A DNA stretch of 64,000 nucleotides from Sedimenticola_A sp040506895 (lineage in GTDB: Bacteria > Pseudomonadota > Gammaproteobacteria > Chromatiales > Chromatiaceae): NCBI GenBank assembly GCA_040506895.1, contig JBEVVY010000001.1:310001-374000 (forward strand). The letters are read 5' to 3'. Of this stretch, positions 26,273 through 36,548 are shown one piece after another. How positions within the stretch are numbered: the stretch's first letter is position 1; each line of letters begins with the position of its first letter. A program made the translations under genes and the position numbers. The notes beneath the pieces are model-generated. The model made no database searches and was not told the origin of the DNA. It saw only the letters and a list, made by a program, of their open reading frames with translations.

Positions 26273-26731
26273 TCACTCCATGGTCTTCCAGCTGCCATCG
26301 GGTTGCCGGCATGCAGTACCGTAGACTTTTTCACGACGCCCGCTGATCTCCGCGTTGATGGTGTACTCACGGCAGGGGCCGCTGGCGCTGTCATAGGTGT
26401 AGGTGGGTGTCACCTCGTAACTGTAGCCCGTATCCGGGTTGCGCCAGGTGCTGGGCACACCGGTGCGCACCGTCTCCAGGGTATGGGAGGTATGCCGGCG
26501 ATCGGTTTCATCCATGGAGCGGCCGATGGAGCCGCCGATGGCCGCACCGGCCAGGGTGCCGATGATGATGGCCGCGGTACGTCCTTTCCCCTTGCCGACC
26601 TGGTTTCCGAGGGCGCCTCCAAGGATACCGCCGATGATCATGCCGGTATCCTGCCGCTGGCTGTGCTGTGCACAGCCGCCAAGAATGACCGAGGTGCTCA
26701 GGATCGCAATTGATATCTGCTTGATAAACAT
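26273..26731 (-). CDS. Glycine-zipper outer-membrane lipoprotein (RT0821/Lpp0805-like)
   Basis: This 152-residue lipoprotein has a signal peptide ending in the lipobox LGGC (Cys20). A glycine-zipper region follows at about residues 30-70 (GMIIGGILGGALGNQVGKG and IIIGTLAGAAIGGSIGRSM). The C-terminal domain ends with a Cys-containing segment CREYTINAEISGRREKVYGTAC. This architecture matches RT0821/Lpp0805-family surface proteins, whose function is poorly known; an envelope structural role is likely. An AGAGGA ribosome-binding site precedes the ATG. It precedes frdC on the same strand but is separated by about 100 bases and is probably independent. Confidence 0.85.
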   Translation of the reverse strand: MFIKQISIAILSTSVILGGCAQHSQRQDTGMIIGGILGGALGNQVGKGKGRTAAIIIGTLAGAAIGGSIGRSMDETDRRHTSHTLETVRTGVPSTWRNPDTGYSYEVTPTYTYDSASGPCREYTINAEISGRREKVYGTACRQPDGSWKTME

Positions 26732-26884
26732 GGTGAATTCCTCTGTCTGATACCTTAATTCTAGTCGATCAGGTGATTGCCCGCCGTTGCCATTAAATAC
26801 CGGCAGAACCCCCTGGAATGACTAGACTTAGTGTGAGGAGACCCGGTTAAAGAAGAATCTTGTTCAGCCGCTAATTCCAATGAT

Positions 26885-29800
26885 ATGAAACGTCATGACG
26901 CTTACCTCCTGCTGCTTGCGTTGTTTCTGCTGCTAAGTCCTGGCGCGGTCCTGTCCCAGGAGAAAATCCGTATCCAGTTCAAATGGTTCCACCAGTTTCA
27001 GTTCGCTGGCTATTACGCGGCGGTTGAGCAGGGCTACTACGCCGATGAGGGACTGGAGGTGGAGCTGCTGGAGCGTAACCCGGAAACCAGTCACGTGGAT
27101 GACGTGGTCGAGGGGAGGGCAGAGTACGGCGTCGCCGATGCGGGCCTGATGCTTGCCCGCATACGTGGAAAGCCCGTGGTGCTGCTGAAGCAGATCTTTC
27201 AGCATTCACCCCTGGTTTTTCTTACCCTGAAAGAGTCTGGTCTTCGTAACCCCCAGCAGTTGGGGGGCAAGCGCGTGATGGTCGACTCCGCGGGCTACAG
27301 CGATGCCCCGTTGAACGCGTTGCTGCTGGAGGCCCTGGGATCGTTGGATGCAGCGGAAATCGTAGCCCAGAGTTACCGGCGGGAGGATCTGCTCGAGAAA
27401 AAAGTGGATGCCATGGTCGCTTATATCACCGACCAGCCCTTCTGGTTCAGGGAGAACGGTCATGACGTGAATATCCTCGATCCCCGCGACTACGGCATCG
27501 ACTTTTACGGGGACAACCTCTTCACATCGGAACGTGAATTCAGGGACCACCCGGAGCGGGTGAAGAGGGTGATCCGTGCAACCCTCAAGGGATGGCAGTA
27601 CGCCCTGGAGCACCAGGATGAGCTGGTCGACATGATTCTGGCGAAGTACAACACCCAGGGATTCAGCCGGCAGCACCTGCTCTACGAGGCGAGAATGACC
27701 GCTAAAATGGTGGCCCTTGGCGTACGCGAACTGGGCTCCGTTGAGCGCAGTCGCCTGGAGAAGATCGCCGGGATCTATGTAGAGCTTGGAAAAGCCGACC
27801 GGATCAGCATTGCACCTTCGTTTATCTACGATGAGCGTATTCCCTCACTTGACCTGACCCGTGAGGAGAGAGCCTACCTGCAGGATCTGGAGCTTCTTAA
27901 AGTTCCATTCATTGAATACCAGCCTCCGCTTACCTTCAGCAAAGAGGGGGTGCCGAGCGGTTATCTCAACGAGCTGTTTGTACAGGTTGCCGGCCTGCTC
28001 GGAATCGACTTCGAATGGGTCCGGGGATTGAATTACGGCGAATCGCTGCAAGCACTGAAAGAGGGGCGGGTCGACCTTCTGAATGACTATTCATCCTTCG
28101 GGGATCGTCGCGCTTTCGTGTTGCCATCCAGGCCGATCCTGAGAGTTCCCTTTGTGGCCGTGGGCAGATCGGGCAGTCCACCGGTCAGAAGCGTGGATGA
28201 CTTGAGAGGCAAGCGGCTGGTACTTGTATCCGGCTTTCAGCAGACACGCACCATCCAGCAACGCTATCCGTATCTTGATCTCCTTGTCGTGGACAGTATC
28301 GACAGGGCCTACCGTGCGCTGCGTGCGCGTGACGCGGATTACTATATCGACAACGCCACCCATGCAGGCTACCTGTTGCGGGAGCGGATGGTGAACGACC
28401 TGGCGATTGCCGGAGAACTTCCCCCCGGAGAGATGGGCGAACTCGAGCTGAGGTATGCAATCGCTGCTGAACAACCGCTGCTCCATTCGGTTATCGAGAA
28501 AGCGCTTGATGCGATCGGCAGCAGGGGGCTGAGTTCGCTCAAGGAGAAGTGGCTCTACACCACTGCACAGCGGGACACCAGTGCACAGCCGGAGCCGTTC
28601 AGACTGAACGAACAGGAACAGGCCTGGCTGGAAGAGCACAAGGTGATCAGGCTTGCCCTCGATCCTGCCTGGGCACCTGTTGAATATATCAATGAACAGG
28701 GAGAGTTCGAGGGGATCTCCCTTGATTACCTGAAGCGCCTGGAAAAGATGCTCGGGGTGCGCTTTGAACCCTCCCATGGCATGTCATGGCAGGAGGTCAT
28801 GGCGGGGGTCAGGAGCAAGAGCCTCGATATGTTTGCATCGGTGTCGAGAACGCCTCAGCGTGCCGCCTATGCCCGTTTCACCAGGCCCTATGTCTCGATG
28901 CCTATCAGCATTTTCGCACGCAACGATGTGTCGTATATCGGTAACCTTCCCAACCTGGAGGGGAAGCGGGTGGCAGTGGTCGATGGATACGCGATCCACG
29001 ACTGGCTGGTCAATGATTACCCCGAGATCGACCTCGTGTCGGTGGCTTCGCCCAGGGAGGGTCTGGAGCGGGTCGACGCAGGGGAGGTGGATGCCTATGT
29101 CGGTAACCTGGTGGTAGCCAGTTACTATATCGGCAAGCTCAAGCTCTCCGATGTGCGGGTCTCCGGCGAGACGCCCTATGCCAACCAGCAGGCCATGGCG
29201 GTACGTGACGACTGGCCGATTCTCGTCGATATACTGCAGAAGGCCCTGGATGCGATCCCCCGGCAGGACCGCGATGTTATTTTCAACCGCTGGATGTCGA
29301 TCAAGTACGAGACTGCCATCGATTACACCCTGTTGTGGGAGATCGTGACGGGTGCCCTGCTGGTCGTGGGCATCATACTCTACTGGAATCGCAAACTGGC
29401 GTTGGAAATCGGCCAGCGCCGGCAGGTGGAGAGGCAGATACGCAACCGCGAGGAACAGTTGTCGGCCGCAGCCGATGTGGCGGGCATGGCCTACTGGGAA
29501 CTGGATCTTCCATCCCTCACCTTCACCTTCAGTAATTCGTTCTACAGGTTGATGAGAACCTCAGCCGAGGACGAGGGGGGATACGAACTCTCCAGCGACA
29601 GGTACTTTTCCGAGTTTTGTCACCCCGACAGCTTATCAGAAATCAAGACGCGCCTTGAACATGCCCTGCAGACTGATCATGAGTACCAGGACCGGTTCGA
29701 GTACAAGGCGGTCAGAAAGGATGGCGTAGTGCAGGATGTCCTGGTCGATTACCGGGTCCAGGTGGATGAGAGAGGGAATCCTGTCAAGGCAATCGGATCA

Positions 29801-30733
29801 CACATCGATATAACCGAGAGGAAAAAGGCAGAACAGGATCTCCATATCGCCAAGGCGGCCATAGAACGGGCAGCTGACGGCTTTGTCATGCTGGACGTGG
29901 AGGATGGCCGGATAATCATGGCAAACAAGCAGGCCAGCATCTACACCAACTACCAGATGCAGGAGCTGACCGGAAAGCGCATTTGGGAGCTCGACACGGA
30001 TCTTACAGAAGAGAAGTGGCCCACTTTCGTAAATGACATAATCAAGGCCCAGAACCTGCGTTTCGAGACCCGTATGCGGCAGAAGGGGGGGTATGAATTT
30101 CCCGTCGAGGTATCAACCAGTTATCTGAAACTCGGGGACGAGGAGCGGGTGGTCGGCTTCTTCAAGGATATTATCGAGCGCAAGAAAAGTGAGCGCTTGT
30201 TGAGGGAGAGCGATGAGCGGTTCCAGCAGAGCCTCGATTTTGCCAATATCGGCGCCTGGGACTGGGACATCGGCACCGGTGATCTGCACTGGTCGTCACA
30301 GATCGGCCCCATGTTCGGCTACACGGAAGAGAACGTCGACAGCAACTACGAGACCTTTATGAATGCCGTGCATCCCGATGACAGGGAGAGCCTGCAGCAG
30401 GCTGTGGATGCCTGTGTCCAGCGGGGCAGGGAGTACGAGATGGAGCACCGTGTGGTGTGGCCGGACGGTACCGTCCGCTGGCTTCTGGAGCGCGGTGACG
30501 TGGTACGGGGCGATGACGGAAAACCGCTGCACATGCTCGGCGTGGTACAGGATATCACCCAGCGGAAGCTGGCACAGGAGGAGCTGCAGCGCAAGAGCGA
30601 GGAGCTTGCGGGTTTCAACGAGGCCATGGTGGATCGTGAGGCCCGCATGATCGAACTCAAGGAGGAGATCAACAGGCTGAGTGCCGAACTCGGGCGCGAG
30701 GCACCCTATCCCCAGGTATGGCGGGAACGATGA
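26885..30733 (+). CDS. Multi-receptor PAS sensor without output domain (NMT1 + two SBP_bac_3 + three PAS)
   Basis: This 1282-residue protein has a signal peptide (1-24), an NMT1/THI5-like binding domain (about 25-300, starting IRIQFKWFHQFQFAGYYAA), and two SBP_bac_3-type binding domains (about 320-560 and 575-808). One transmembrane helix (about 816-834) and three PAS/PAC domains (about 855-1235) follow, then a short coiled coil. No kinase, GGDEF, EAL, HD-GYP or regulator domain follows. Its TGA overlaps the ATG of the hybrid kinase gene (ATGA), so it probably signals through that kinase. The first domain resembles pyrimidine-precursor or taurine-type binding proteins; ligands cannot be named. 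Such stacks of three different periplasmic receptors are uncommon. Confidence 0.88.
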   Translation: MKRHDAYLLLLALFLLLSPGAVLSQEKIRIQFKWFHQFQFAGYYAAVEQGYYADEGLEVELLERNPETSHVDDVVEGRAEYGVADAGLMLARIRGKPVVLLKQIFQHSPLVFLTLKESGLRNPQQLGGKRVMVDSAGYSDAPLNALLLEALGSLDAAEIVAQSYRREDLLEKKVDAMVAYITDQPFWFRENGHDVNILDPRDYGIDFYGDNLFTSEREFRDHPERVKRVIRATLKGWQYALEHQDELVDMILAKYNTQGFSRQHLLYEARMTAKMVALGVRELGSVERSRLEKIAGIYVELGKADRISIAPSFIYDERIPSLDLTREERAYLQDLELLKVPFIEYQPPLTFSKEGVPSGYLNELFVQVAGLLGIDFEWVRGLNYGESLQALKEGRVDLLNDYSSFGDRRAFVLPSRPILRVPFVAVGRSGSPPVRSVDDLRGKRLVLVSGFQQTRTIQQRYPYLDLLVVDSIDRAYRALRARDADYYIDNATHAGYLLRERMVNDLAIAGELPPGEMGELELRYAIAAEQPLLHSVIEKALDAIGSRGLSSLKEKWLYTTAQRDTSAQPEPFRLNEQEQAWLEEHKVIRLALDPAWAPVEYINEQGEFEGISLDYLKRLEKMLGVRFEPSHGMSWQEVMAGVRSKSLDMFASVSRTPQRAAYARFTRPYVSMPISIFARNDVSYIGNLPNLEGKRVAVVDGYAIHDWLVNDYPEIDLVSVASPREGLERVDAGEVDAYVGNLVVASYYIGKLKLSDVRVSGETPYANQQAMAVRDDWPILVDILQKALDAIPRQDRDVIFNRWMSIKYETAIDYTLLWEIVTGALLVVGIILYWNRKLALEIGQRRQVERQIRNREEQLSAAADVAGMAYWELDLPSLTFTFSNSFYRLMRTSAEDEGGYELSSDRYFSEFCHPDSLSEIKTRLEHALQTDHEYQDRFEYKAVRKDGVVQDVLVDYRVQVDERGNPVKAIGSHIDITERKKAEQDLHIAKAAIERAADGFVMLDVEDGRIIMANKQASIYTNYQMQELTGKRIWELDTDLTEEKWPTFVNDIIKAQNLRFETRMRQKGGYEFPVEVSTSYLKLGDEERVVGFFKDIIERKKSERLLRESDERFQQSLDFANIGAWDWDIGTGDLHWSSQIGPMFGYTEENVDSNYETFMNAVHPDDRESLQQAVDACVQRGREYEMEHRVVWPDGTVRWLLERGDVVRGDDGKPLHMLGVVQDITQRKLAQEELQRKSEELAGFNEAMVDREARMIELKEEINRLSAELGREAPYPQVWRER

Positions 30734-33700
30734 GCGCATCGGTTTTCGATAAAAAGAGCGATAGGGTGGTTACCCGCCGTAATCTGTTATTGATCGGCTC
30801 GTTGTTCCTGGCAGCGGTACTGTTTGTTGTCTGGTATGGCCTGGGTCTCGTGGAGAGGCAGTTGCGCCAGCAAACCGTTGAGCAGCTCGAGTCGGTACGG
30901 GACACAACCGGGAGAAGCCTCTATTCCATATGGCTTGGCGGGCTGTTCGAGGATGCCACGATCTGGGCGTCGGATCCCACATTCATCCGAAACGTTCAAC
31001 TGCTGATGCAGGGTGGGCAGAGCCAGGTGGAATTGATGGCCAACCCTGCCCAGAATCATATCCGGGATTTCTTCCGCGAGCGCCTGCAGCGACATGATGC
31101 CCTGGGAATATTTGTCATCAGTCCGGATCATATCAACCTGGCGTCCATGCGCGATGCCAACCTGGGTGTGAAGAGCCTGATTGCTGAACATCGTCCTTCC
31201 CGGTTGCAGGCGGTGTTCAATGGGCATGTGCAGCTTGCTCCCCCCTGCCGTCGGATATTTCCCTGCCTGATAGCCAGGGGTTGATGACTCCCGGCTACCC
31301 GACCATGTTTATCCTGGTACCTGTCTACGACCAACAGGGTCGGCAGATCGCTGCCCTGGCCGTGCGTCTCGACCCCTACGACGAATTCTCCCGTATCGCC
31401 CAGGGAGGCACTTTTGGCGATACCGGGGAGACCTACTTCATCGACGGCAATGCCTCCCTGCTCACCGAGAGCCGTTTTCACGAGGATCTGAAACAGCTCG
31501 GATTGATCGGGGAGGGGCAGTTCTCGATCCTGGGTCTGAAGATCAAGCAGTTCGTTCCCGGCGCCTCCCAGGGGGGGCGCTCGCTGACACATGCTGCGAA
31601 GCGCGTGGTTGAAGGCAAAACCGGTTCGAGTGAAGCCGGGTACCCTGACTATCGTGGTAAAGCGGTGCTTGGCGCCTGGGCCTGGGATGAAAAGCTGGGT
31701 GTCGGCATCATTACGGAGATCGATGAAAGAGAGGCGCTGACCACCTACCGGGCCGTAGAGAGGATTATCTGGCAGGCGTTGAGCCTGCTGGCCGTGTTGG
31801 GCCTGGTTGCCGTGATACAGCTCTACCGGATCCAGAACAAGGTATCCGAGAAGGTGGCGCGTTCAGAGGCCTACCTGCGCATCGTCATGGAGAATGCGGT
31901 GGATGGCATTATCTCCATCGACGAGCGGGGGCGTATACAGACTTTCAACAGGGCGGCGGAGAAACTGTTCGGTTATGCGGCTTCGGAAGTCCAGGGGAAA
32001 AATGTAAGTCTGTTGGCTGCCCAGCCCCACCGGGATGCCCATGATGACTATCTGCAGAGATACCTTGATAGCGGCGAGAGAAAGATCATCGGCATAGGAC
32101 GGGAAGTCGAGGGACAGCGCAAGGACGGCAGTACCTTCCCCATGCGCCTGGGTGTGAGCGAGAGCAGCGTTGACGGTAAACGGGTGTTTACCGCAATGAT
32201 CCAGGATCTCACTGAAAACAGGCAGGTGCAGCAGGCCCTGCTGGAGAGCGAGGAGAAGTTCAGGCGCATGGCCGATGCGGCCAATTCCGCCATTGTCATG
32301 CTGGACCCTGAAGGGAATATCTCGTTCTGGAGCCTGGTGGCGGAGCAGATCTTCGGATGGTCGGCAGGAGAGGCCCTGGGACAGAATGCCCATAAGCTGG
32401 TCGCCCCCAAGCGCTATCACGAACGGTTCGCCAAGGCGTTCCCCCACTTCCAGGCGACAGGCGAAGGCAGCCTGGTTGGACAGTCCATCGAGATCGAGGG
32501 GCTGCACAAGAGCGGCAGGGAGTTTCCCATTGAAATCGCACTCTCGGCGGTCAATATCCGTGGACAGTGGAATGCCATCGCCATCATCAATGACATCTCC
32601 CACAGAAAATCGGTCGAGAATGAGCTGCTCAAGCTGAGTCGTGCCGTAGAACAGAGCCCGGCATCGGTTGTGATCACTGACATCGATGGAAACATAGAAT
32701 ACGTAAACCGCGCATTCACCGAGAAGACCGGCTACAGCTTTGATGAGGCAATTGGCCAGAACCCGAGGATCCTCAAATCGGATCACACCTCAACGAAGGA
32801 GTACGAGGGGCTCTGGAAAGCGATCAGTGAGGGCAGGGAGTGGCATGGCGAATTTCTCAACAAGACAAAGTATGGAGAAGAGTACTGGGAGGCCGCCGCA
32901 ATATCCCCACTGCGCAATACCGAGGGGGAGATAACACATTATCTTGCCATCAAGGAGGATATTACCGAGCGCAAGATGAGCGAAGAGGTGGCAAGCCACA
33001 GGGCCGAGGAACTCGAGAATACCAACCTGGCCCTGGAGAAGTCGCGCAAGGCAGCCCTGAGTATCATGCAGGATGCCAATATTCAGAAGAAGCGGGCCGA
33101 GTCTGCCCTGGAAGAGCTCGAGGTATCCCAGAAAGCCCTGCAGGAGGCCAAGGAGATGGCCGAGGAGGCGAACAGGGCCAAGTCCGCTTTTCTCGCCACC
33201 ATGAGCCACGAGATACGCACGCCGATGAATGCCATCATCGGCATGTCCCATCTTGCGCTGCAGACTGAGCTTGATCTGAAACAGCGCAACTATATCCAGA
33301 AGGTCCGAAACGCTGCAGACATGTTGTTGAACATCATCAACGATATCCTCGACTTTTCCAAGATCGAGGCCAAGCGCATGGATCTGGAGAGCGTGGAGTT
33401 CCGGCTGGACAAGGTGCTGGATAATCTTTCCAACCTGGTGGGGCTCAAGGCCGAGGAGAAGGGGCTGGAGTTCATATTCGATATCGCCCCCGATATCCCG
33501 CTGGCACTGGTTGGCGATCCTCTGCGTATCGGGCAGGTACTGGTCAACCTGGGCAGCAACGCGGTGAAGTTCACCAGCCAGGGTGAAGTGGTCATCTCCT
33601 GCAGGTCCCTGGGTGTTGTCGACGACAGGGTCCGGCTGCGTTTCAGTGTACAGGATACCGGTATCGGCATGAGCGAGGAGCAGCAGGGCAAGCTGTTCAA

Positions 33701-35441
33701 TGCCTTCACCCAGGCGGACAGCTCCATCTCCAGGGAGTATGGTGGTACCGGCCTGGGACTGGTGATCTCACAACGCCTTGTGGAGATGATGGGTGGAGAG
33801 ATCGGCTTCGAGAGTACCGAGGGGGAGGGCAGCCTGTTCCACTTCACCATCGAACTCGGCTACGGCAAACAGGGAACGGATGCAGCCTTGCTGCTGCCCG
33901 ATGATCTCTACGGCCTGAAGGTGCTGGTGGTGGATGACAACAGCAGTGCCAGGGAGATTCTTGCCGACCTGCTGAAAAGTTTTGAGATGAGTGCCGAACA
34001 GGCCGGGTCCGGTCCGGTGGCGCTGGAGATGCTCAAGAGTGCCGAGCAGGATGGCGAGGCCTATGGACTGCTTCTCATGGACTGGAAAATGCCGGGTATG
34101 AATGGCGACGAGGTTGCAAGGACGATTCAAACCGAGTTGTCACTTGAATCACCGCCGGTGATCATCATGGTGACGGCTCACGATGTGGAGTCTCTCAAGC
34201 ACGCGGTAACGGACATAGATCTCCATGCAGTACTGGTCAAACCGATCAGTCCATCATCACTGCTGGATGCCGTTTTGACAGCCTTTGGCCACGTGGCACC
34301 GGTCAAAGGGTTGCCCGTGAAAGATATGGCACAGCAGCTCGAAGTGTCTGCCAATCTGCGGGGTGCCCGTATCCTGCTGGCGGAGGACAACGAGATCAAC
34401 CAGGAGCTGGCGATGGAGCTGATGCGTAATGTCGGTATCCTGCTGACGGTGGCAAACAACGGCCAGGAGGCCATTGACCTGCTCGAAAATGAAGATTTCG
34501 ATGGCATCCTGATGGACGTGCAGATGCCGGTGCTGGATGGCCTGGATGCGACCCGCAGGATCCGCCAGCAGGCGCGTTACCGGGAACTGCCCATTATCGC
34601 CATGACGGCCGAGGCGATGGAGAACGACCGGGTGGCTGCCCTGGACGCCGGCATGAATGATTACATCACCAAGCCGGTCAATGTGCACGAGATGTTCGCC
34701 ACCATGACCCGCTGGATCACCCCCGAGGTATCCCGGGCCGGGGATGAACAGGCCGCTCAAGCAGCGCTTCCACGGGATCAGAGGCCGGCTTTCGTGTTGG
34801 ACGAGGAGCTGCTGACCGGTCTCGACGGAATAGATACCCGGGCTGGCCTGCACACGGCCCAGGGTAACCATGCACTCTATATGAAACTCCTGGGCATGTT
34901 CAGCGAGGGACAGAAGGATTTTGCGAAGACTTTCGGGCAACTGTTCGGGAGTGGCGATCCCGATGAGGCGACGAGGGCGGCCCATACGCTGAAGGGTGTG
35001 GCTGGCAATATCGGCGCCCGCCAGCTCCAGACATTGGCCAGACAGTTGGAACAGGCCTGCAGGGAGGATGGTGGGGCTGCCGAGGTGAAAATGCTCCTCT
35101 CCCTGGTTTCGAAAGAGCTGCAACTGGTCATCGACTCCATAGACAAGATAGAGGACCTGGTCGCCGAGGCCCTTTCCGAGAGTGAAACTGCCGGGGGTAT
35201 GGAGGGTGTAGGCGATGCCCTTACCAGGTTGGGCCGTCTGCTGGCGGCAAACAATACCGATGCGGTGGACCTGGTCGACGAAATACTCGGAATGACCCTT
35301 CCCGAGGGCCTGGAACAGCAGCTCTCAGAGGTGAGGAACCTGGTCAGTGGCTACCAGTTCGATGAAGCCCTGCAAAGGGTGGATATACTTGTAGAGAAGG
35401 TGAAGGGGCAGATGTCACCGAAGCGCGAGGAAGAGCAATGA
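30730..35441 (+). pseudogene. Hybrid sensor histidine kinase, frameshifted
   Basis: Two abutting frames (30730-31284 and about 31242-35441) make one protein of 1570 residues if one C is added to the six-C run at 31240-31245. The joined text would read QLAPPLPSDISLPDSQGL. Domains: helix (about 18-40), Cache-like periplasmic sensor, second helix (about 347-367), three PAS domains (about 385-745), coiled coil, HisKA (MSHEIRTPM near 826), HATPase_c (about 930-1045), receiver 1 (from 1063), receiver 2 (from 1213) and HPt (His in AAHTLKG near 1417). It is coupled by ATGA overlaps to the upstream sensor and downstream HD-GYP regulator. The break could be a real mutation, phase variation or a sequencing error. 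Confidence 0.85.
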
Positions 35442-36456
35442 ACGAACAGTCGATTCTCGTGGTTGACGATATTCCTGACAATATCGAGGTGCTGAGGGGG
35501 GTGCTGAAGCCCCACTATGTCGTCATGGCAGCGATCAACGGGGAGAAGGCCCTCGAGATTGCGTCGGGGGGCTGCCTCCCGACATGATCCTGCTGGACGT
35601 GATGATGCCGGGTATGGACGGTTACGAGGTGTGCAGAAGGCTGAAGGAGAACCCCAGGACGGCGCATATCCCCGTCATCTTCGTCACCGCAAAAGATGAG
35701 ATAGAGAACGAGGAGCTGGGGTTCGACCTGGGGGCGGTGGACTACATCACCAAGCCCATACGGCCCAGGATCGTTTTGGCCAGGGTGAAGACCCAGCTGG
35801 CCCTCTCCGATCAGAACCGGACCCTGGAGCGGAAGGTGAGGGAGCGTACCGCCCTGCTCAACCAGACGCGCCTGCAGATCATCCAGCGGCTGGGTCGGGC
35901 CGCCGAGTACAAGGACAACGAAACCGGTATGCACATCATGCGCATGAGCAACTACAGCCGGTTGCTGGCGCGGGATGCGGGCATGGACGCCGACTGGGTA
36001 GAGCTTCTGTACAACGCCGCACCGATGCACGATATCGGCAAGATCGGCATCCCCGACAGCATACTGCTGAAGCCGGGTAAGCTCGACCCCGACGAGTGGA
36101 CCACCATGATGACCCACTGCGAGATAGGCGCCATGATCATCGGCAGGCACAGCGATTCAGAGCTGTTGCGCCTGGCCAGGACCGTGGCCCTGACCCACCA
36201 TGAAAAGTGGGATGGCAGCGGCTATCCCAACGGTATGGCGGGTGAGCATATCCCCATGGCCGGGCGAATCGTCGCCATTGCCGATGTATTCGATGCGTTG
36301 ACATCCGAGCGCCCCTACAAGCATGCCTGGCCCGTGGGTGAGGCGGTGGATTGGATGAGGGGGCAGTCGGGGCGGCACTTCGATCCGGACCTGGTGGCGC
36401 GTTTTCTGACCCTGCTTCCGGAGATCGAGACGATCATGAAGCAGTACGCCGATTGA
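35438..36456 (+). pseudogene. HD-GYP response regulator, frameshifted
   Basis: The gene starts at ATG 35438, overlapping the kinase stop, and reads QSILVVDDIPDNIEVLRGVL before stopping at about 35585. Adding one G to the six-G run at 35566-35571 restores a 339-residue protein continuing ASGGLPPDMILLDVMMPGMDG. It then has a receiver (about 1-120) with acceptor Asp in ILLDVMMPG and an HD-GYP phosphodiesterase domain with HDIGKIGIPD (near 198) and HHEKWDGSGYP (near 261). The intact protein would degrade cyclic-di-GMP under control of the kinase phosphorelay. An internal ATG at 35584 could yield a fragment lacking the first half of the receiver. Confidence 0.85.
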
Positions 36457-36548
36457 GTGTGCCGACTCTCCGGCAGGTATTATCACGTATTTGATCCGGA
36501 GAGGTTTTTTGGCAGGATAACGGCTGGGAACTCCTGATAAAGCCTGCC

